Shown here one piece after another: positions 18,359-27,111 of a stretch of DNA of 62,807 nt; position 1 is the stretch's first letter; every line of letters begins with the position of its first letter. The translations under genes were made by a program, and so were the position numbers. A model generated the notes under the pieces. It did no database searches. It saw nothing but the letters and a program-made list of their open reading frames with translations, and had not been told where the DNA came from. The stretch is from Streptomyces adelaidensis (GTDB lineage: Bacteria; Actinomycetota; Actinomycetes; Streptomycetales; Streptomycetaceae): positions 1 through 62,807 of the forward strand of contig NZ_JAEMUX010000052.1 of assembly GCF_016598475.1 (NCBI RefSeq), given 5' to 3'.

Positions 18359-19293
18359 TCAGACGGGGGGCGCTTCGAAGAGCACGTCGGGGTCGTTGAA
18401 CTGCTCCTTGGCGACCGACTCGCTCATCGGGTCGGCGGTCCCCCACTGGTCCTGGGTCATCGGGTCGTCGACGTCATGGCGCCCCGGGTGCCACAAGTCC
18501 TCCTCCAGCACGGCGAGTTCGGTCGTGTACTCGACGGTGTTGCCGTGCGGGTCGTGGAAGTACGCGAAGGTGTTGTCGCCGGCGAGATGGCGTCCCGGCC
18601 CCCAGGTCAGCCGGGTCCCGGCGCGCAGCGCACGCCCGGTGCCGCGCATGTACTCCTCGACGCCGCGCATCTCGAACGAGGCGTGGTGCAGGGAGACATG
18701 GGGGCCCCGGGCGATGGCGAAGGAGTGGTGCAGGGGGCTGCACCGCAGGAAGTACATGAGGTCGCCCATGTGCGTGGAGTACAGGGTGTCGGTGAGCCGG
18801 AAGCCGAGGTGGCGGACGTAGAAGTCCCGCAGCCGCTCAGGGTTTTGGGAGTTGACCACGCAGTGCGAGAGCCGGACCGGGATCGCCTCGCGTTCCTCGA
18901 TCCTGCGGTGGGTGCGGGTGGCGACCTCCGCGGAGACCTCGACGACCCGACCGTCGGGGTCGAAGAAGCGGAGGCCGTAGCCGCCGCCCGGAGTGTCCAA
19001 CACCCTTGGCGGGCCGAGCAGTTGTACTCCTTCACGGCCCAGGCGTACGGCCAGCTCGTCGACGTCGGCGGCGCAGGCCGCGCCGAAGGCGACGAGGTCC
19101 ATGCGCTTGCGCTCGTCCCGGCGGATGCGCACGACGTACTGTTCGGGGCTGCCCTCGGCCGCGAGAACGCGATGCCACTGTCGTTCGCGATCTCGGTGAG
19201 GCCCCAGGTGGTGCCGTAGAAGGCACGCTGACGGTCGAAGTCCGGCACGGCCAGGTCGCCATGGCGCAGATGAGTGATGGGCTGGAAGCTCAT
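18359..19293 (-). pseudogene. VOC-family extradiol-type dioxygenase, frameshifted
   Basis: Two frames together give a two-domain, roughly 310-residue VOC protein. MSFQPITHLRHGDLAVPDFD to DSGIAFS is read from 19293. A single base appears to be missing near 19163-19168 (GTTCTCGCG where GTTCCTCGCG would fit), after which EGSPEQYVVRIRRDE continues in the next frame to 18359. The metal ligands of type I extradiol dioxygenases are present: His in RLSHCVVN, His in SLHHASFEM and Glu in NTVEYTTEL. If the lesion is real the enzyme is lost; if it is a read error the operon is intact. Its ATG overlaps the stop of the FAH gene (ATGA), showing it was co-translated. Confidence 0.87.
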
Positions 19294-20267
19294 GTGTGGC
19301 TCCTGACGGTGTTGCGCTGGTGGCCGAGGCCGGTGATCTCCGACTCCACGACGTCCCCGGGTGCGAGGAAGACGCCCCAGTGGGCGCCGTTGCCGGCCGG
19401 GGAGCCGGTGAGAAGCAGGTCGCCGGGGCGCAGGGTGGTGGTCGTGGAGGCGTACGCGATGAGCCGCGGGATGTCGAAGATCATGTCTTTGGTCGACTCG
19501 TCCTGGCGGACGACACCGTTGTGGCGCAGGGTGATCCGCAGGTCGTTCGGGTCGCCGACGAAGGCCGCCGGGACCAGGAACGGTCCGGTCGGCAGGAAGG
19601 TGTCGGCGTTCTTGGCGGTGAACCAGTCGGTGCCGATGGCCTTCAGGTCCGGCCGGTAGAGGCGGTCGCGCGTGGTGAGGTCGTTGCAGATGGTGTAGGC
19701 GGCGACGTGTTCCATGGCCGCCTCGGCCCGGACGTTCCGGCCAGCCCTGCCGATGACGAGGGCGAGTTCGAGCTCCCAGTCGTGCTGTTCGCCGAGTTCG
19801 GGCAGGACGATCTCGTCGTAGGGGCCGCAGATGGCGCGCGGTGAGCCGAGGAAGACGTACGGGACTCCGTGCCGGCTCCGTACGTCCATCATCTTCTCGG
19901 CGTCGGCGCGGGCCTCCTCGGGTGTGGCGCCGTGGACGCTCTCCTTCTCGGCGGCGACCAGGTCGACCACGTGCTTGCGGTAGTTGGCGCCGCTCTGCAG
20001 GATCTGACCGGGCTCGATCGGGGCGCGGACGTGCAGCCCGGCGAGGTCGTGCCAGGCATCGTCGGCCTCCTGGGCCAGCTCGACGAGGCGGGGGAACAGC
20101 GCGTCCCAGTCCTCGACGACGGCTCGCACGGTCGGTGCCAGGTCGGACAGGTCGCGCACCCGTGGGCCGACGACGAGGCCGGGGAATGCGCCGGTGCCGG
20201 TGCCGGAGGTCGCCTCGAAGGTCCCGAGGGCGAAGGGTCCCGCGTGGGTGGGGAGGGGATCGGGCAC
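19290..20267 (-). CDS. Fumarylacetoacetate hydrolase family protein
   Basis: A 325-residue FAH-superfamily protein with an N-terminal domain and the catalytic domain containing ILQSGANYRKHVVD, the metal ligands of the ELELALVIG strand and CNDLTTRD, and the C-terminal TGSPAGNG loop. Family members hydrolyse C-C bonds of ring-cleavage products or decarboxylate/isomerise oxo-acids. It is the first gene of the leftward operon, next to the extradiol dioxygenase, as expected for meta-cleavage chemistry. The promoter region is shared with the divergent rightward operon. Confidence 0.92.
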   Translation of the reverse strand: MPDPLPTHAGPFALGTFEATSGTGTGAFPGLVVGPRVRDLSDLAPTVRAVVEDWDALFPRLVELAQEADDAWHDLAGLHVRAPIEPGQILQSGANYRKHVVDLVAAEKESVHGATPEEARADAEKMMDVRSRHGVPYVFLGSPRAICGPYDEIVLPELGEQHDWELELALVIGRAGRNVRAEAAMEHVAAYTICNDLTTRDRLYRPDLKAIGTDWFTAKNADTFLPTGPFLVPAAFVGDPNDLRITLRHNGVVRQDESTKDMIFDIPRLIAYASTTTTLRPGDLLLTGSPAGNGAHWGVFLAPGDVVESEITGLGHQRNTVRSHT

Positions 20268-20350
20268 GGGCGTACTCCTCGGGGAAGGGGGGCCGGGGTC
20301 GTGCCATCGACGCTAGACAGCTCGGCGCGGCGGCGGAAATGGACATCCGC

Positions 20351-20363
20351 GATGCCTGCCATC
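20351..20363. promoter_or_regulatory. Palindromic site in the divergent degradation promoter region
   Basis: GATGCCTGCCATC has GATG/CATC arms and matches the LysR-promoter palindrome at 25955-25967 (GATGACTGTCATC) at 11 of 13 positions. It lies between the FAH start (20267) and the first rightward gene, so one bound regulator could control both operons. Confidence 0.55.
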
Positions 20364-20411
20364 AGGGCGCCGCACGGCCCGTGATCAGCGGCCCATCGCC
20401 GTACGGGATGG

Positions 20412-20876
20412 ATGACGTCCCCCTTGCCGATGCCTCGATCCGTTGACCCGGCACCGACCGCCGCTCAGGCTCGGATCACCCCACCCCGAGGAGCCGATCG
20501 TGTCGTCGAGCATGCCCAGCTGACTGTCGAGGCCGGCCGCGAACAGGACTTCGAGGCCGCCTTCGCCGAGGCCCGCGAGGTGCTCGCCGAGGCCGACGGC
20601 TTCCACTGGTCCGAGCTGCTGCGCTGCGAGGAACGCCCGCAGACGTATCTGTTGCTGGTCGGCTGGGACTCGGTCGAGGCCCACACGGTGGGCTTCAGGG
20701 AGTCGGCACGCTTTCGACGCTGGCGCGAGGCGGTGGGCCCCTTCTTCGCCGGCCCGCCGTCGGTGGAGCACTACAGCGCGGGCGCGCCCCGGCAGGGGCG
20801 CGGGGCTGTGACATCCGCGGCTCCGCCGCGTGGGCGCGACCAGCCCCCGACGACCCGCAGTGTCCCGACCACCTGA
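20412..20876 (+). CDS. Antibiotic-biosynthesis-monooxygenase (ABM) domain protein
   Basis: The core (VVEHAQLTVEAGREQDFEAA to PPSVEHYSAG) is an approximately 90-residue ABM/YgiN dimeric ferredoxin-like fold, a cofactor-free oxygenase or small accessory protein. The N-terminus is doubtful. A GAGGAG with ideal spacing precedes GTG at 20500, but that GTG is one base out of frame; a single missing base right after it would give a normal start. The in-frame ATG at 20412 adds unrelated residues. The last 25 residues are encoded by the intergenic repeat at 20793-20860. First gene of the rightward operon; likely hydroxylates or binds a quinol/phenol. Confidence 0.7.
   Translation: MTSPLPMPRSVDPAPTAAQARITPPRGADRVVEHAQLTVEAGREQDFEAAFAEAREVLAEADGFHWSELLRCEERPQTYLLLVGWDSVEAHTVGFRESARFRRWREAVGPFFAGPPSVEHYSAGAPRQGRGAVTSAAPPRGRDQPPTTRSVPTT
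20793..20860 (+). repeat. Streptomyces-type interspersed repeat, copy 1
   Basis: The segment begins caggggcgcggggctgtgac and contains the mini-hairpin GCGGC-TCC-GCCGC followed by gtgggcgcgaccagcccccg. A clearly related inverted copy lies at 34291-34364 and a shorter one at 49125-49168. Here it supplies the 3' end of the ABM reading frame. Confidence 0.75.
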
Positions 20877-20885
20877 AGGATCACC

Positions 20886-22010
20886 ATGCCCATCCAGAAC
20901 GTGCTAGTCGTCGGCGGTGGAATAACCGGCAGCGTCCTGTCTCTCGCGCTGGCCCAGCGGAACGTCACCGTCGACCTCGTGGAGATCTCGCCCCGGTGGT
21001 TCGGGGTGGGCCACGGCATCACCCTCCAGGGCAACGCGCTCAAGGCGCTCCGCTCGGTGGGCGTGCTGGACCGGGTGCTCGCCCGGGCCGTCCCCTTCGA
21101 CCGGATGCGGCTGCTGGCGGCGGACGGCGAGGCGATGACCGAGCTGTCCACCCCGCACACCGGCGGCGAGGACCTGCCGGCGACCGCGGGCGCCCTCCGC
21201 TCGGACCTGCAGAACGCGCTGTGCGACGCGGTGCGCGCGCACGGGGTCGAGGTCCGGCTCGGGCTGAGCGTCGAGCGGTTCGAGCAGACGGCGGACCATG
21301 TCGACGTCACCTTCACCGACGGCTCGACGGGGCGGTACGACCTGCTCGTGGCCGCCGACGGCATCCACTCCTCGATGCGTGCCATGATCGGCATCACCAC
21401 CGTGCCCAGGCCTGTCGGCATGTCGATCTTCCGGGTCGTCGCGGAGCGCCCCGCCGAGATGGACTGCGCCGAGGTCTACTACGGCGGCCCGCGCTACAAG
21501 GCCGGCTACAGCCCGATCTCCCCCGATCGCTGCTACGCGTACCTCCTCGACGAGAACCTGGACGCCTCGCTCATCGGGCCCCGTGCTCCCCTGGCGCTGC
21601 TGCGGGAGCGCGGCGCCGGGTACGGCGGTACCTGGGGGAAGATCATCGGTTCGCTGCCGGACGACACGGCGGTGGACTACCGCTGGATCGAGTCGGTCCT
21701 CGTCGACGGGCCCTGGCACCGGGGCCGGGCGACGGTCATCGGTGACGCGGCGCACGCCTGTCCGCCGCTGATCGCGCAGGGCGCGGCCATGTGCGCGGAG
21801 GACGCGGTGCTCCTCGCTGAGCTGGTGACCGGGGAAGGGCCGGTGGAGGAGGCGCTGGACGCCTTCATGGCCCGGCGGCTGCCCCGGGTGCGCATGGTGC
21901 TGGAGAACTCGCTCCGGCTCGCCGAGTGGGAGATCAACCCCGGTACGCCGGGCGCCGATCCGGCCCGCATCATGTCCGAGACCCTGCACTCCCTGACGGC
22001 CGCCGCATGA
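20886..22010 (+). CDS. FAD-dependent aromatic hydroxylase
   Basis: A 374-residue class A flavoprotein monooxygenase. The FAD Rossmann motif NVLVVGGGITGSVLSLALA is at the N-terminus, the DG motif LLVAADGIHSSMRAMIG near residue 155 and the GD motif VIGDAAHACPPLIAQGAAM near 285. Family members hydroxylate phenols using NAD(P)H and oxygen. AAGGATCACC precedes the ATG. Its stop overlaps the amidohydrolase start (ATGA). It probably creates the hydroxylated ring that the VOC dioxygenase opens. Confidence 0.92.
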   Translation: MPIQNVLVVGGGITGSVLSLALAQRNVTVDLVEISPRWFGVGHGITLQGNALKALRSVGVLDRVLARAVPFDRMRLLAADGEAMTELSTPHTGGEDLPATAGALRSDLQNALCDAVRAHGVEVRLGLSVERFEQTADHVDVTFTDGSTGRYDLLVAADGIHSSMRAMIGITTVPRPVGMSIFRVVAERPAEMDCAEVYYGGPRYKAGYSPISPDRCYAYLLDENLDASLIGPRAPLALLRERGAGYGGTWGKIIGSLPDDTAVDYRWIESVLVDGPWHRGRATVIGDAAHACPPLIAQGAAMCAEDAVLLAELVTGEGPVEEALDAFMARRLPRVRMVLENSLRLAEWEINPGTPGADPARIMSETLHSLTAAA

Positions 22011-23025
22011 ACCCATGTACGGGCGCCACGCCGACCGTCGACTTCCACGGGCATCTCGCCGTCCCCGCCGCCGACGCGCTGTGCGCGGGCACCGACGGCC
22101 TCGCCGCCGAGCTGTCCGCCGAGCAGCGCGCCCACTCTCCCGCGTCCCTGGCCGTCAACCGCATCCAACTCCAGCGGCTGGCCCCGAAGTTGACCGACGC
22201 ACGGGCCCGGCTCGCCGATCTGGACGCGATGGGCCTCGACATCCAGGTCGTCGGCCCGATGCCGATGCACCACTACTGGGCGGACGAGGGTCTCGCCGTA
22301 CGACTCGCCCGTACCGTCAACGAGGCCGTCGCCGCGCACTGTGCCGAAGCCCCGGACCGGCTGTACGGCCTGGGCACGATTCCGCTCCAACACCCGGACC
22401 TAGCAGTCGAGTTGCTTGGTGAGGCGGTCGCCGGTGCCGGTCTGTGCGGGGTCAGTGTCTCCACGACCGTGGGCGGCCGTGAGCTGGCCGATCCGGCGCA
22501 CGATCCGGTGTGGCGCAGGGCCGAGGAGCTGGGCGCGGTCGTCTTCGTCCATCCGTGGGGCTGCTCGCTCGGCGAACGGCTGGCCACCCGCTATCTGGGC
22601 AACACGGTCGGGCAGCCGGTCGAGACGACGGTGGCGCTCTCCCATCTGATCTTCACCGGGGTGCTCGACCGCTTCCCGCGTCTGAAACTGGTCGCGGCGC
22701 ACGGCGGCGGCTATCTCCGACGTACATCGGCCGCTCCGACCACGCCTGGCACACCCGCGAGGACGCCCGTGGATGCGCGGAGCCGCCGAGCGCGTATCTG
22801 CGGCGGATGTGGTTCGACGCGCTCGTGTACACCCCGCACGCGTTGCGCCAACTGATCGATGCGGTGGGCGCCGACCGGGTCGTCCTCGGCACCGACCACC
22901 CCTTCGACATGGGCATCGACGACCCGGTGGCCCGGCTGGACGCCGCCGGTCTGATCGCCGCCGACCGAACCGCCGTCGCCGGGGGCAACGCCCTCGACCT
23001 GCTGCTGAAAGGACGTATCCAGTGA
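22007..23025 (+). pseudogene. ACMSD-like amidohydrolase/decarboxylase, frameshifted
   Basis: Reads as an amidohydrolase-2 family protein from VDFHGHLAVPAADA (metal-binding HxH) through VVFVHPWG and LKLVAAHGGGYL. One C seems missing near 22716-22718 (CTCCGACG where CTCCCGACG would fit). The next frame continues PTYIGRSDHAW to VLGTDHPFDMG and the stop at 23025. Relatives include aminocarboxymuconate-semialdehyde and resorcylate decarboxylases, so decarboxylation of a carboxylated ring or muconate is a sensible role. The start overlaps the hydroxylase gene and the stop overlaps the cyclase gene, both by 4 bases. Confidence 0.87.
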
Positions 23026-23999
23026 CCCCCACGCCGCTCGGTCCCATCGAGGAGGAGCTCGCCAAAGCCCGTACCGCGTACCGTAATTGGGGCCGCTGGG
23101 GCGAGGACGACGTGCTCGGTACGCTCAACCACATCGACGACGCGATACGGGCGCACGCGGCCGGACTGGTCAGGCGCGGGCGGTCCTTCTCCCTGGCGCT
23201 GGAGTTCAACGAGTCCGGCCCGCAGCGCGGTTTCCGGGGCCGTATCAACCCCGTGCACTACATGAAGGACACCGGCTCGGACGCGGCCGCCGGCACGCAG
23301 GGTTTCCCGCACGGGTTCGGCGGCGCCGACGACCATGTGGTGATGCCGTTGCAGGCGTCCACCCAGTGGGACGGTCTGGGGCACATCTTCGACAACAAGC
23401 AGGCGTGGAACGGCCGTCCGTGCACCATCGTCAACGGCGACGGCGACTCGGTGACCGGCATCGAGCACATGGCGGACGCGTTCACCGGCCGCGGCGTCCT
23501 CCTCGACGTGGGCCGCGCGGTCGGCGACGAACACGGCGAACTCCCCGACGGTTTCCCCATCCTGGAGGAGCATCTGCGGGCCACGGTCGAGGCACAGGGC
23601 GCCACCTCGACCGTACGGCGCGGGGACCTGGTCCTCGTCCGCACCGGGCAGCTCGGCCGGGTGCGGCGGCTGGGCGAGTGGGGCGGCTACGCGGCGGGCG
23701 ACGCGCCGGGCCTCTCCTTCACCACCCTCGGCTGGCTGCACCGCACGGAACTCGCCGCGATCGCCTCCGACACCTGGGGGCTGGAGGTACGGCCGCATGA
23801 GTTCGCCGAGCCGGCCATGTCGCCCCTGCACCAGATCGCGATCCCCAACATGGGCCTGCCGCTGGGTGAGATGTGGGACCTGGAGGAGCTGGCGGCCGAC
23901 TGCGCGGCGGACGGCGTGTACGAGTTCCTGCTGGTCGCGGCGCCGCTCCCGGTCACCGGCGCGGTGGGCGCGCCCGTCAACCCGATCGCGATCAAGTAG
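23022..23999 (+). CDS. Cyclase/kynurenine-formamidase family metal hydrolase
   Basis: A 325-residue PF04199-type protein. The core runs from NWGRWGEDDVLGTLNHI through MPLQASTQWDGLGHIFD, where QWDGLGH takes the place of the HxGTHxDxPxH metal site, as in the larger actinobacterial members. Related enzymes hydrolyse N-formylkynurenine, isatin or lactone/amide bonds. GTG at 23022 overlaps the amidohydrolase stop. The context suggests hydrolysis of a cyclic or amide intermediate in the pathway. Confidence 0.9.
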   Translation: MTPTPLGPIEEELAKARTAYRNWGRWGEDDVLGTLNHIDDAIRAHAAGLVRRGRSFSLALEFNESGPQRGFRGRINPVHYMKDTGSDAAAGTQGFPHGFGGADDHVVMPLQASTQWDGLGHIFDNKQAWNGRPCTIVNGDGDSVTGIEHMADAFTGRGVLLDVGRAVGDEHGELPDGFPILEEHLRATVEAQGATSTVRRGDLVLVRTGQLGRVRRLGEWGGYAAGDAPGLSFTTLGWLHRTELAAIASDTWGLEVRPHEFAEPAMSPLHQIAIPNMGLPLGEMWDLEELAADCAADGVYEFLLVAAPLPVTGAVGAPVNPIAIK

Positions 24000-24009
24000 G
24001 GGGCGTCCT

Positions 24010-25387
24010 TTGGACACGAACCGTTTCTCCGGCACGCTCCATCTCCCCGGCGACGAGGACTTCGACGAGGCCTGCTTCGGGCGGGTCTTCAACGCCCGCC
24101 GCCCGTCGGACCGCACGCCCGCCGCCGTGCTGAGGGCTGTCTGCGAGGAGGATGTCGTCGAGGGCGTACCGCTCGCCCTGGAGCGCGGCTGGCAGGTCGC
24201 CGTGCGCTCCGGCGGGCACAGCTGGGCCGCCTGGTCGGTGCGGCAGGACGCGCTGCTGATCGATCTCGGCGGCTTCCGCGAGCTGTCGTACGACGAGGCG
24301 ACCGGGATCGTGACGGCGACGCCCAGCGTCAAGGGCGGCGACGAACTCAACCCGTATCTCGGGCAGTTCGGCCGCTTCTTCAACGGCGGGCACTGTCCCT
24401 CCGTCGGCATCGGCGGGTTCCTGCTCCAGGGCGGTCAGGGGTGGAACGCGCGTGGCTGGGGCTGGGGCTGGGCGGCGGAGAACATCACCGCGATCGATGT
24501 GGTGACCGCCGAGGGCGAGCTGGTGCGCGCGGACGAGACGCGGCACAGCGACCTGTTCTGGGCGGCACGCGGCGCCGGCCCGGGTTTCTTCGGCGTCGTC
24601 ACGCGCTTCCATCTGCGCACCCGCCCCCTGCCCCGACACCTCGGGCACACCGTGCACGCCTACCCGCTCGCCCTCTTCGACGAGGTGATGACCTGGCTGC
24701 ACGGCATGCACCACATGGTGTCCGACCTGGTCGAGATCGTCGCCCTGACGCAGACCCCGCCCGGTCGCACGGAGCCCGTACTGCTCGTCACCGGTGTCTC
24801 GATGACGGACACCGCCGAGCAGGCCGCCGAGGCGCTGGCGCCGCTGCACGCCAATCCGTACGCCGACCGCGCCCTGTTCCGCGTCGAGGCGCAGCCGACC
24901 ACGCTCGCCGAACAGCTGGCGGGCCAGCGGGCCGCCAATCCCGAGGGCCATCGCTATCTCGTCGACAACGCCTGGCTGACCGGGCCCGCCGAGGCGGTCG
25001 TGCCGGCGATGCGCAAGGTGTTCACCGAGCTGCCGACCCGGCAGAGCTTCACCATCTGGTTCTCGATGGCTCCGCTGCGGCGACTACCGGACATGGCCTT
25101 CTCGTTGCAGTCGGAGATCTACTGCGCGACCTATGTCGTCCACGACGATCCCGGGCGGGACGCCGAGCTGCGCGCCTGGCTCGACGGGGCGATGGCGGAG
25201 CTGCGGCCGGTCACCGCCGGCCAGTATCTCGGGGACTCCGACTTCACCGTGCGGCAGCTGAGGTTCATGGGGGGACGAGCAGTGGGCGCGGCTGACGGAG
25301 ATCCGGGCCGCCCGTGACCCCAAGGGCCTCTTCGCCGGCCATCTGAGCGCCGGCACGGTCACCAACACCAACCACTGGGAGCTGTGA
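24010..25387 (+). pseudogene. Berberine-bridge-type FAD-linked oxidase, 3' frameshift
   Basis: A PCMH-type FAD-binding oxidase. The N-terminal FAD domain includes VAVRSGGHSWAAWSV (His of the covalent flavin site) and GHCPSVGIGGFLLQGGQG, and the substrate domain reaches residue about 420. At 25269-25274 a run of six Gs appears to be one too long. After it the frame should read DEQWARLTEIRAARDPKGLF and end NTNHWEL at 25387; as written, translation stops at 25317. The start is a TTG at 24010, nine bases after AGGGGG. It probably oxidises an alcohol or amine intermediate. Confidence 0.83.
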
Positions 25388-25390
25388 GGC

Positions 25391-25922
25391 ATGCGGTTCA
25401 CGACGTACGAGCACGAGGGCGTGGAGCGCGCCGGGGTCGTCCGGGGCGAGGTGATCCATCCGCTGCCGGCCGGCACGACGGTGCTGGGCCTCATCGAGGA
25501 GGAGTCGCTGACCGAGGCGGGACGCCAAGCCCCCGTACCTGGTCACCGCCGAAGAGGTCGCGGACCGGCGGGACGCGGACGGATTCCTCGACCTGGAGAT
25601 GACGGTCACCCTCAACGGTGAGCTGATCGGCCGGGACACCCTCGCCAACGTGTCGTGGACCTTCGAGGAGATGATCGCGTACGCGGCCCGCGACACCTGG
25701 GTGCGCCCGGGTGACGTCCTCGGGTCGGGCACGTGCGGCTGGGGCGCGCTCGCGGAGTTCTGGGGGCGTATCGGCGAACGTACGCCGCCGCCGCTGACAC
25801 CCGGCGACGAGGTGACGCTCAGCGTGGAGCGGCTGGGCACCCTCGCCAACCGGGTCGTGCCCGGACTCACGGACGTCTACCTCCCGCGGTCCCGCAAGCG
25901 AGGCCGGACACCCCGGCCGTAG
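25391..25922 (+). pseudogene. Second FAH-family gene with internal deletion
   Basis: The N-terminal piece (MRFTTYEHEGVERAGVVRGE to EESLTEAG) and the C-terminal piece (PYLVTAEEVADRRDADGFLD to NRVVPGLTDVYLPRSRKRG) both belong to a roughly 300-residue fumarylacetoacetate hydrolase-type protein. They abut near 25525 in different frames, with the central roughly 130-150 residues carrying the metal ligands absent. This is a true deletion rather than a one-base error. It follows the oxidase gene by three bases. Confidence 0.82.
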
Positions 25923-25953
25923 TGCGTCGCCGACCTGCGCGTATTCGCCGGTC

Positions 25954-25968
25954 CGATGACTGTCATCG
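25954..25968. promoter_or_regulatory. Palindromic candidate LysR operator
   Basis: CGATGAC-T-GTCATCG is a 15-bp palindrome about 100 bases upstream of the LysR ATG. A closely related palindrome lies in the divergent promoter region of the degradation operons at 20351-20363. Confidence 0.55.
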
Positions 25969-26069
25969 CATCCCTGTGAGTTCCCGTCCGGCCCCTTCCT
26001 CGGCAGAAGTCGGGTCGTTACGCTCCGGTTACGCCAGGCTTCGACGACGCGGCCGGAAGGGAAACACAC

Positions 26070-27070
26070 ATGGGCCTCGGGGCGATCGACCTGAATCTTC
26101 TGGTGGCGCTGGAAGCACTTCTGGAGGAGAAGAACGTCACGCACGTGGTGTCCGGCTGAACACCAGCCAGTCCGCGATGAGCGGCTCGCCGGCCCGGCTG
26201 CGGCGGCACTTCAACGACGAGCTGCTGGTGCGGGTCGGCCGCGAGTACGACCTGACCCCGCTGGCGGAGCGGCTGCTGCCGGTCGTCCAGGCCTCCCTGC
26301 ACAAGGCGGAGGAGGCCCTGTCGCTGACCCGGCACTTCGACCCGACGCGCAGCCGTCAGCGGTTCTCGATGGTGATGTCCGACTACGTGATGACGGTGCT
26401 CGTGGAGCCGCTGCTGCGGGTCGTCGCGGAGGAGGCGCCGGGGGTCCGGCTCGACTTCCATCCCATCGTCGACGGGCAGTTGGAGACGGAGATGCATCTG
26501 CGCTGCCACGACCTGATGATCGTGCCGCTGGGCTATCAGCTGCCGGGCGTCAGCGAGGCCGTCATGCACGACCGGTTCGTGTGTCTCGTCGACCCCGACA
26601 ATCCGCGCCTGGTGGACGGGCGGCTGGGCCTGCGCGATCTGGCGGAGATGCCGCACGCCGCGTGCGCCATCGGCAAGAGCCTCACCCCGGCGGACCGCCA
26701 GCTGGAGACCCTGGGCATCACCCCGAAGGTGCAGGTCAGCACCCCCGGATTCAGTGTGCTGCCGTTCCTGGTGAGTGGCACCGACCTGGTCGCCGTGGTC
26801 CCCGAGCGGCTGGCGCTGCGCTACGAGGGGTTCGCGCGCTGCGCGGTCGTACCGACGCCGTTCCCGGAGGTTCCGCTGGTGGAGGCCATGTACTGGCACC
26901 ACAACCGGCACGCCGACCCCGCCCACCGCTGGCTGCGGGAGACCGTACGGCGGGTGGGAGCCTCCCTGGACGAGCCGCGGCCGCTCGGCGCGGCGCCCTC
27001 GCGGCGGATCGACGGCACGGATGCCAGCCATGGTGAACACGCGTTTGTGGAGCTGACGGTCGCTTCCTAG
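26070..27070 (+). pseudogene. NodD-like LysR transcriptional regulator, frameshifted
   Basis: ATG at 26070 (AAGG nine bases upstream) begins MGLGAIDLNLLVALEALLEE, the LysR helix-turn-helix start. The frame breaks near 26143-26150 and RLNTSQSAMSGSPARLRRHF continues in the next frame. The effector domain (FDPTRSRQRFSMVMSDYVMT onward) resembles the NodD/LinR group, which senses flavonoids and other aromatics. One base appears missing between ACGCACG and GTCCGGCTG. If real, the regulator is inactivated. It is the likely regulator of the adjoining degradation operons. Confidence 0.85.
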
Positions 27071-27111
27071 CGTGGACGGGAGACATCCCGCCCCCGTCCA
27101 GTGGAGGAACC

